Shown here piece after piece: positions 1 through 9,600 of a stretch of 64,000 bases of DNA. The translations under genes were made by a program, and so were the position numbers. The number at the start of each line of letters is the position of its first letter. Positions within the stretch are counted from its first letter, which is position 1. The notes under the pieces are model-generated. The model saw only the letters and a program-made list of their open reading frames with translations, did not search any database and was not told the DNA's origin. The DNA is taken from positions 16,134,573 through 16,198,572 of the forward strand of contig JABAKD010000027.1 of the NCBI GenBank assembly GCA_012845835.1, given 5' to 3'. Source of the stretch: Undaria pinnatifida. Taxonomy: Eukaryota > Sar > Phaeophyceae > Laminariales > Alariaceae.

Positions 1-180
1 GGGTCGAGTCGGGTCGTGTCTGGAGGTATTGAAAATCTCACGGGTTGAGTCGGGTTGGGTCAGAGGATTTTCAAATATCACCGGTCGGGCCGGGTCGGAT
101 CTGATCTGATCTGATCTGATCGGATCGGATCGGGTCATCCTGCGCGAGAATACCACAAGTCGGGAATACCACCGGTCAGA
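1..180. repeat. Degenerate GGGTC/GATCT simple repeat
   Basis: The window opens with GGGTC-type pentamers and a run of GATCT/GATCG units, and two related phrases ending in a TTTTCAAAT-like or TTGAAAATC-like stretch. The window edge cuts the repeat. I see no gene in 1-480. Confidence 0.6.
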
Positions 181-377
181 CACTATTACACCGGTGTGAC
201 TATTTCTGCAGTTTGGGTTTTAAGGTTTAGGGCTTTCGATGTTATATTGGCATGGGGTTTCAACGTTAGTGTCAGCGTTTTTATGTACCCGCCCCGACCC
301 GCAAACCAACACACCGCGGGAAAAAAATAAAACCAACTTGCGAAGTAGAGCGCCTGGCCTGTTATTGTCTCCTACAT

Positions 378-460
378 ACTCGTGTGTCTACAAAACGTAG
401 CTTGCGAAGGGAAGCATCATACCACTTAATCGATCGGATTCACGGCTGACGTGCTTCTAA
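378..460 (+). repeat. Diverged copy of the GCTTGCAAAGATGAG dispersed family
   Basis: A GTAGCTTGCGAAGGGAAGC-like block is followed about 40 bp later by GATTCACGGCTGACGTGCTT. The same two blocks, in the same order and spacing, recur near 26222, 26375 and 62665, and inverted near 45345. It is therefore a diverged copy of a dispersed element, not a gene. Confidence 0.6.
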
Positions 461-485
461 TAACATTACAAAATAACTGCTCTCG

Positions 486-656
486 CATCTGTGAGAGGCT
501 TGTCTTTTTCAAGATAGCCTCTCCTATCTGTTTACAAAAAAAGCTATGCTCGTACCATCCATGCGAGAGGCTTGCCATTTTCAATTTATCATCCGCCTAT
601 CATATTACACAACAGTTACGCTCGTATCACAAGAGAGGCTTGCCTTCTTCAAGGTC
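486..656. repeat. Three-copy repeat at the 3' end of the LRR gene
   Basis: The phrase GAGAGGCTTGCC followed by a TTTTTCAA-like run occurs at about 491, 565 and 633, roughly 70 bp apart. The copy at 633 lies inside the last codons of the LRR gene on the minus strand, where it encodes LKKASLS. The other two lie just past its stop. This looks like local duplication of the gene's tail. Confidence 0.65.
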
Positions 657-3600
657 TCTTCCCCAAGCGCGTTGCCCTCGCTAGCATCCACCTCTAACCC
701 CGGCTTCTCTCCCAGCATGCGCAGCAGCAGCAACCCGGCGCGCTCCCCCAGACCGCACCGATTCAGGGAAATACTCTGAACGGTCCTGCTCCTGAGCACC
801 GCCTGGCACAGGTACGCCAGACCTTCCTCATCAATAGGGTTGCCATCCAAGATCACCCGCAGCAGCCAGTCGTGGGAGGAGATGATACCGGCCACGAGAC
901 AAACGTCTGCTGTTGACGGTAGCTGCGCCACGCAACGGAGGAGGAAGGGGGGGTGCTATCATCAGGCATATGATGGAGGAGGAGGGGGGGGGGCAGGTGC
1001 GGGGCATCACCAGACCCATAGTGGAGGTGGGAGGGGAAGAGGGATGGTGAATCGCCGGGATTTTAGTGGAGGGGGGCAAACGAGCAACGCACGGGGGGGG
1101 GGGGGGGGGGCAAACATTTACGTGGACGGTAGCTGCGCGACGAAATAGAGGGGGAGGGGGAGGAGGAGGGGGGGGGGGGTCAGAGAAAGAGAGGGGGTGG
1201 GGCGGGGCATCACCATGTGTATGATGGCGTATGAAGGCGATGGCCAAACGCTAGGGCTGGGAGTTGGCTGACAAATAGTCGCCGACTAGGTTTTACAGTT
1301 AGCTGCGCAACGCAACAGAGGACGAACAGGAGAGGGAGGAGGAGGGCCCGGGGTATCCAGGAGTACGACGCCGAGGGCCAGACGAACAGCGAGGGGTGGG
1401 GGCGGTGCTCGTGCGAAGTTCGAATAACGCCTTTCAACGTATAGCGTCACAACTCCCTCACGTTTTGAGGGAAAACGCTTGGAAAGACGAAGCGTTGATT
1501 TTATCTTGGGAAAACGCTTAGGAATGCGTAAACCCTGACCCTAACCCTAACCCTAACCCTACCCCTAACCCCAAGTTGAGGGAAGTTTGAATAGGACAAT
1601 TCTTGCAGCACATAACTATTTGGGGGGGGAAACATGGCACCATGTCTCTTTGATCTCCTTACTCAGCAAAACACGTAACACATAAACCGGGAAGAAAAAC
1701 ACAATACACATAAGCCTACCTGGCAGGGCACCGTGCCCTTCGGTCTGACCAGCTTGAGCTCCTTTTGACCCTTCGAAATTGTCCACAGGTCTATCGACAG
1801 TCCCTGTATCCGCGACCCCTCCCCGGCCATCAGAGCCTTGCCTGCAGCAGTAGTAACAGCAGCAGCAGAAGCAGCAGTAACATTCAGAAAACCAAGAAGC
1901 GATACGACATGCAGAGAAGAAATGAGGTCAGCTGCGAGCGAATACACAAGAGTGTGACTCTCATACCCCCGTTGCACGCTGCAGAAAGTGAATACTCGTG
2001 TACCATGAAACCGAAACCGAAACCGAAGTGGAAGCGGGAACCGATCAGCCCTAACTTGGATGTAGTATGGGGCCATTTTCCAAGCAGTTTTAACACCATG
2101 CCGCTTCGCATACTCTCACCAACGCCGTCTTGCCCGCCCACGATATATCGCGGGGGGCGATAAATCGCAACCCACGTGCCCCCCCCCAAGCCCCCACATC
2201 CCCAAGCCACTTAGGTTGCTATCAACTCCAAGTCAGTCCAAAATAAGACATAGAACATAAAATCTACCGCACAACAATACAACCGCATGACACCAACACG
2301 ATGCCGCTTCACATCGCCTCACCCAGCGCTATCTTGCCCGCCCCCGTGCCTCCCCCAGCCCCCACGCTCCCGGGGCCATTGAGATTCCTGGCGACTCCCA
2401 GCCAGTCAAGTCCTTTGGCCGCTTCCACGCCTTCCGCCAGCCCCACCAGCCCCTCATCGCCCAGGTTGCACATGCTAACGTCCAGCCGGCGAAGGTTGGC
2501 GGAGCGAACGAAGTCGACTAGGAAGCGGCCGATCGCGATGCCGGCCCTAGGTCCGACTGCAGGGTTGTTGGACATGTCCAGGTCCACTATGGAGGACGGG
2601 AGGGACGCCGCTAGAATGATGACGCCCTGAGACATGGAAAAGGGGTTGAACGGTTGATTGGGTGTGAAGCGACGAAGGTTGGACACGCATCGACAAGGTT
2701 GGACGCGAAATGGAAAAGGTTGGACACGTAAAATACAAAACACACACACGCACACACACACAAATGCAGAACGCAGCACCAGGTACATACATTCTTTCCC
2801 TCAGACAACTGTATGGGTGCACACACGCATGAATGACGTTGTATCTATATGATACCCCCGAAAAACACAAATACAAAACGCAGCACCTGGGCTTTCCCCC
2901 CGGCCACTATTAATGGTCTAGACATACTTACAAGGCTATCCGTCGGGATGGGGTTGAAATCATATGACTTCATATCCCTGGGGCGTCTTTATTAATAGTA
3001 CGAAAGGGAGAACATAGACATCCCAATTATATGTATGGGCTACTTCTTTTGCTACTGCTGTGTGCTTCGAATATCTGGTATGGGGTCCGACCATGTGTGT
3101 TTGATTGATGCACTGGACGTGAAAGTGTTGTCGTGGTTCGATCTCCTGCCGTGCACCAACCACGCTCACATATAGCGTTACTACTGGCAGCAAAACAAGA
3201 GCTTGAAACACGGCTGGCGTCATACTGCTGCTGCTGTTCTGCTGCTGCATATTGATTATGTAACAGCACACACTCCACGCACGCACATCTGGTACATACA
3301 GAAGCGCACAAACATACACACACATACAGAAGCACCGTATGTGGCTATCACAAAGGAGAGAAAAACAGCACGGCGGCTACTATACCGTGACTGCCACGTG
3401 GAATACTGAGCCTGAAGGGCCATGGGTGAGTAAGTAGAATAGCAGCGGCAGAGCGACAAGAGACGGAAGTGGTGAGATTTCCAAGTTCACAACAATAATT
3501 ATAAGGGTTTCTATGGGCCCTGCGCCGCTCGGCGAAACCAGGGAGGCGGTAGTATGGGCCTTGTTCTGTGGGTCTTGTCCGGTGCGACTACCTCCCAGAT

Positions 3601-6600
3601 GCGGCGAGGGGAGCACACCAACAACGCGAGAAATAGTAGCTACGTGTCAATCTCCTAGAATGACGGGCGGAGGGAGACACTTTGTACAGCGAGGTGTGTT
3701 ACATGTTCAGTGCAAGTTGTATAACATACGTCACAGGGCTAGGTGCAACAGATACGTATGACATCCAAGAGATGCGCTGCTGCTGTTGCTCTGCTGCTGG
3801 CTTTATGTATAGTTGCGTCTTAGGAGACAGCAGAGGGGGTAAGCCATATTGGACTGATCATGTCGAACAACGGGCGGGAGAACGCGGTGAAAAATAGAAT
3901 GTCAGGCTATTTTTTGAAGAACGAAAGCAATGTGGGGTTTTCCGTGCACCTGATCGCCTCAGCGAGGCGGAACATAACCCCTTGACCAAACGAGCCAGCC
4001 CATCGACGTTGGACGCTCAGAGCACCGCCACGGAGCTCGGCTGGGATCCGGACATGAATCGTAATATACTCAGAGTCCCCTTGCTTGCCCCGCAGCCGAA
4101 AGTGCGAGCAAAAACCGTCGCCCGCCGGAGAACACCATGCCAAAAAAAAAGCGTAACAACTACATAGACCTTTGTATGACGTTCTATATACACCTTTTCG
4201 CCGATGACACGATACAAATTCCTCAGCACGTGGATACTCTCCATGCCTTTGGCGATCACTGTCATCGCAGCAGCATCCACGGTTCGAGCCAACATCCAGG
4301 TCAAATACAACACTCGGCACCAGGTACAAATTTCCTGTCGACTCTTGTATAATATGATTCAAATATGTGACAAGTCCTGTATACCTTTTCGCCGATGCCG
4401 TTCCCTTTAAGGGACAAATTCCTCAGCACTCGGTTCTTCTCCAAACCTTTCGCGATCACCGTCATCGCAGCATCATCAACGAAGTTCAAGCCGACATCCA
4501 GCACCACTAGCCGCGGAGGAGCAGCCCTTAGGGTCAACGCCAACGAATCGGCCCCCGCTAGGCTTCGCCTCCCCCTCCCGGTGGAGGTAACCCCGCAGAG
4601 GCCCGCGCGCGATAGCCGAAGCCGCGCCAAACGAGGGTTTCCAGCTACGAGGCGGCAGACTACGGGGTAGTCCAGGGTGGCGGACAGGGGTTGATCGCTC
4701 AAGTCGATCGTCTGGTACGTTGTGCACGGTTTGCAGTGGGGCGGGAGGCGGGTCGGAGGGTGAGTCAAATTCGTGCCAATCGAGGGTTTCCAGCGATAAG
4801 GCGGCCAACCATAGGGTAGGTCAGGGTGGCCGACAGGGTTTGATCGCTAAGGTCGATCGTCTGGTACATATATAAACGGGGACGGGGTGGGGTGGGGTGA
4901 TGGGGGTGTGAGGAGGTGGGTGGATGGATGGGTGGATTGGTAGGGGGGATGAGTAGGGGGTGGGGGTGGGGGCGGGTAAAGGGGTGGGGGTGTGGGGTGT
5001 GGGGGCTGCGGAGGGGTAGGTGGGTGAGGGGGCGGGGGGATGGGGGTGTGGGGGCATGTGGGGGGCGTGGGGAGGTGAGGGTGGAGGGGGGGGGGGGGGG
5101 GGGGGTCGGTGGGCGTACGATTTTTCTGCGTCGTGGTAACGGCAACATAGCCCACAAGCCCTAGCTGACACTCACCTGAAGGCCCTTAGACGCGGAAGTC
5201 TCCCCTCCCCTCCCCTCTCTCCCCTGCAGCACCTGCGGCGCCAGCGCAAGCTTAGCCATGGTCAGCTTCGTCATCCACAAGTTCCCCGCAAGCGCATCCC
5301 CTAGCGCGGCCGCCCCCACCTCGCTTACCCCGGTATTAGCCAACGACAATGTCGCCAGCCTAGACCCCCCCTCTGCGGCCAAAGCATCCGCGATGGACAT
5401 CACCCCCGCGTCCCCTATATGATTGCCGTCGAGTAAAAGTGTACGGAGGGTTTCGTTTCCTCGGAGGGCGTCCGCTAGAAGGTGTGCACCTGCGGAGCCT
5501 ATGCGGTTTTTTTCCAGGTTGAGGCTGCTGAGGGTGCGGTTCATGATGAGCGCGTCGGCTAGGAGGGCGCATCCTTGGCTGTTGAGAACGGTGTTGGCTA
5601 GGCTGACCTCGCGTATAGTGGTGTTGAACTTGATTACTTCTGCGAGGGCGGCGGTACCCACCTGTAGGTGTGGTGGTTGGGGGGGGGGGGGGAGGGGGTT
5701 GTGGCGGTGGTGATTGTTGTGGTGGTGGTGGTGGTAGTTGTGGTGGTAGTGGTGGTGGCAGTAGGACAACAGGTAGTAGTAAGTAGTAGTAGTATTAATA
5801 GTTATTGTATTGGTGGTCGTGTGCTATTTTAACCCAAAATTCTTCGACTTCGGCATGAATGTTGCAAGATTGTTTGCAGAATTGTTTGCGGGACCAAATT
5901 TTGATGGATTCAAGAAATAAGGTGGCTCTTAGTTCACTACAAGTAATAGAACTTCAAAGAGCCCCAACCGATGCACAGCACTAAAACGACCCCCCCCAAC
6001 CGACAAAGCTCCAACGAGAAACACAAAAGAAGGCACGTGCGAGCCCCTACGAGTAGGTGGATCTGTAGGTGGATGCTGTAGGTGGATGCTGTAGGTGGGT
6101 GCTGTAGGTGGGTGCTGTAGGTGGATGCTGTAGGTGGATGCTGTAGGTGGATGTTGTAGGTGGATGCTGTAGGATAGCACATACGAAGTACAAGGTACAC
6201 AGCGACTCTCTTACCCTGTTACGTGTTTGACGGTTCTTCAATGCACAGATGGGAGGTTATTGTCTCTGCTAGCTCATCCCACGGGTAATATGTGACACGA
6301 TATCCTACCATAGCATCTACGACGCGTACCTACGTATCTTGCAATATCTTTGATAGCATCTCTCAAACCCAGTACCCCTGGTATCTCCTACAATTGCTAT
6401 CGTCGTTTGTTCTGTGTGATATGCGGTCATAAGCTCGCGGTTAATCCTCTTCTATAGCAGATAGCTTCTAGGTGACTAGGTGAATGCCCGTGGAGGCACC
6501 CGGTATCTCTCTCTGGTCTTCCCTTCGCTTGTATTTTGTGCCTTTGTGCGATACTCGTTGTTGAGTTTGTAGTAAATCTCAATACGTATGTATTATACGT

Positions 6601-9600
6601 AGTATCTATCACTACGCATACGCACGACAGACACAAGTCAATTGGAAAAAAGAAACGAAGAAAAGAAAAGAAGGTAAAGGAAAGAAAAGACAAGAAAGCG
6701 AGAAACGAAAAAGGAAAGGAAATAAAATAAAAGACAAAACAAGAAGAGGAAGCAAGGAAAGGAAAAGAGAAAAAATGTATTATTAATAGCAGACCCTAGG
6801 AACTGACTAGAGACGGCATTGGGCTCATAGAGGGTTTCAAGTGCATCATTATTGGCACTGGGGAGAGAGCGCAACAAGGCAAAGAAGTCAGGGCGGTCTT
6901 ACGCTATCTAGTGACGGCCATTGGAAGGCCCACGGATTTCAAGACGATGATATATATGTTCGTCTGGCTGCAAGCCGAAAGGTTTCAAAAAGCGCCCAAA
7001 TCTGATTGCTACAAGTAGTGTTAAAAATGGGTATAGGTCAGGATCATCATATTGTAGGTCACATATTTAATCTAATTCCTACTGTTCAAAGGGAAAACAT
7101 TACACAAATAGCGACTTCAAAATCGGCAGCATGGCGCGCTCGGGCTGCTGGGTTCGAATTAAGTATTAATGGGCATTGCGTACGGCATGCCGGCTACGAC
7201 ATACCAGGTAGAATAACATTTGAGCTTGCGAGTTCGTTCTTGCGTACAAAAAACTTAACTCTTCAAAACTTTCAAGTTCAAACAGCAGTGTGAGGTACAG
7301 CCTGGTACATACTACTTGGCAACATATTTGCAAAGCTTACCGGTACTGTTTTGATGAAAAAATCCTTTTTGGTCGATCTCACACCCATTTTTTCATTTTT
7401 TTTCAATATTTGATTTGTTTTAAAATATTCTGTATACATTGTACATACTGTACATGGTATCGTATTATTAAAAAAAACAAAAATACACGCCAGCTGTGAG
7501 ATCTTTCGTCGAAACTCATCTTTGCAAGCTGCGTATGATACTCCGATCGCGCGTACTACTGGGTGTGTGTCCTCCTTAAGGATATAGGTCGGCGAGTTCC
7601 CTTAGGAATACAGTGTATCTTGTACCAGGATCACCAGGATGATGTTCATCAATCTGTGCGCGGAAACCATAAAACCCGTTTTTGAGGGGGACGTAATCGA
7701 CACCTGTGGAATGCTCCAGTTTATTACAAATTATGTACTCGTATATCCTGTTACATTGCAGTCGTTGTAGTAGTTGTAGTATCCTGTATTATACGATTAA
7801 TGTAGTAGTATTAATAGTCTTATTAGTAGTCGTATGACCGGTGAGGTTAGGGGTGCGGGTAAGGTAGACGGGATAGGTCGCATAACTAAATACGAGCTCA
7901 CTGCTTGCGTATCGTAGTGATAGTAGTAGGTGACGGTAGTATGTACGTGATGGTACTACGTGATGGTAGGGGCGGCGAGGAACGGGGGTGGGATGGGGGG
8001 GGGGGTTAATTGAAACTTGAAGACCACATACGAGGATGAATTGGAGCTACTGCGTGGGTGGCTCCAAAGGTGAAGAGATGATATCACCTGTCGGGTAGTC
8101 TACAACTCTGGCGGATTTGATTTTTGGTGGGGCGGAGGGGGAGGGAGGAGGGAGGGAGGGGGGAAGGGGGGGGGGGGTTGTTAGCTGGGGGGGAAGAGGT
8201 GGATGGGAGCAAACTACGTGTTGTTTTCACGTTAATGTTATAAATACTAGTGGTTCTGTATTCAAGATGAATACTATATACTTCGTATACTTTATCACCC
8301 CCGCCCCCCCGTTTTTTCTTTTTCTTTTTTCTTTTGAACTCCGCCCTCCCCTCACCAGTTATACGACTTACAGGATATACTTGATAAACTGATGCATTTC
8401 CTTTTACAGCTGTCAACTTCTGTCCCCCTCAAGAACGTATTGTTTCCATGCATAGATTGGTTAACATCTCCCTGTTTACCCTGGTACAAGCTACACTGTA
8501 GTTCCAAGGGGAGTCGCCGATCTATAACCTTGGTGAGGACACACACCCAGCAATACGCGCGATCGGAGTATCATACACAGCTTGCAAAGATGAGTTTCGG
8601 CGAAATCTTCGATCTCACAGCTGGAGTGTATTTTTATTTTTATAATATACCATGACTAATTCATAGTGATTTGTGTGGGGATCTTGCGAAATACTGCTGC
8701 TGCAGCTAAATACCAGCTGATAAATACTACTATTAGGCCATTTCTTATACAGTCGGATTCCGCCAGTCGAAAACGGCCTTTTGCGACTAGACTTTTTCGA
8801 CTGGATTCTTCTAGCCCTTCTTCTTATCGTCAGTCGAGTCGATTTTATAGTTTTTGTGCTCTTCCTAGAGGCGGCTGGTGTGAGGGAGTACTGCTGTATG
8901 GCAGTCGAAAATCGGTTCGCAGCTCTGTGCTTCGCGCGTTCTTCGCGAGCAACGCGTGCTTCACGCGCGACGAACCTTCGTCCAAGCGGGTTGGGGGCGT
9001 TAGGCTTAGCCGAAAGCTGCCAAAGCTACGTTCGTGGCGTTGCACTCAGCCGAGAGCCGCCAGAGCTGCAGCAGGCGTAGCCGTTGTTGGCAAAATGGCA
9101 TCGATAACGCGCGCTACTGCTGTCGTGTGATACACGCTGCTGGCGAGCGGAGCTCGGAGTGCGCCACGCTGACTTGCGGCGAGAAGCAACAGCAGTGATA
9201 GCCAAGGCAGAGTCGACGCTGTCGTATGATACTGCTGTGTGGTACCTGGTATGGGTGTGTGGTCATGTGGGTGTGTGTTTTGTGGTGGGATGAGCGATGC
9301 GATGGCTTAAAAAAACAGGTGTGAAACTTTTTCGACTGAGTTTTTCGACTGGATCCCCCAGTCAGAAAACTCAGTCGAAAAAAGTTGAGTCGAAGAAACC
9401 CTTTTTCGACTGTGTAAGACAGCTCGATTTGGGCTTCAGTCGAAAAAGGCCGTTTTCGACTGACAAATCCGACTGTATAAGAAATGGCCTTACGACTAAA
9501 AATGCGTGCCAGATAGGATAGATGTTTTCTATAGGTGTGTGTTCTTGAAGCTAAACTGATATTTCCACCCATTAACATCCAGCACAATCAGTATCCGTGC

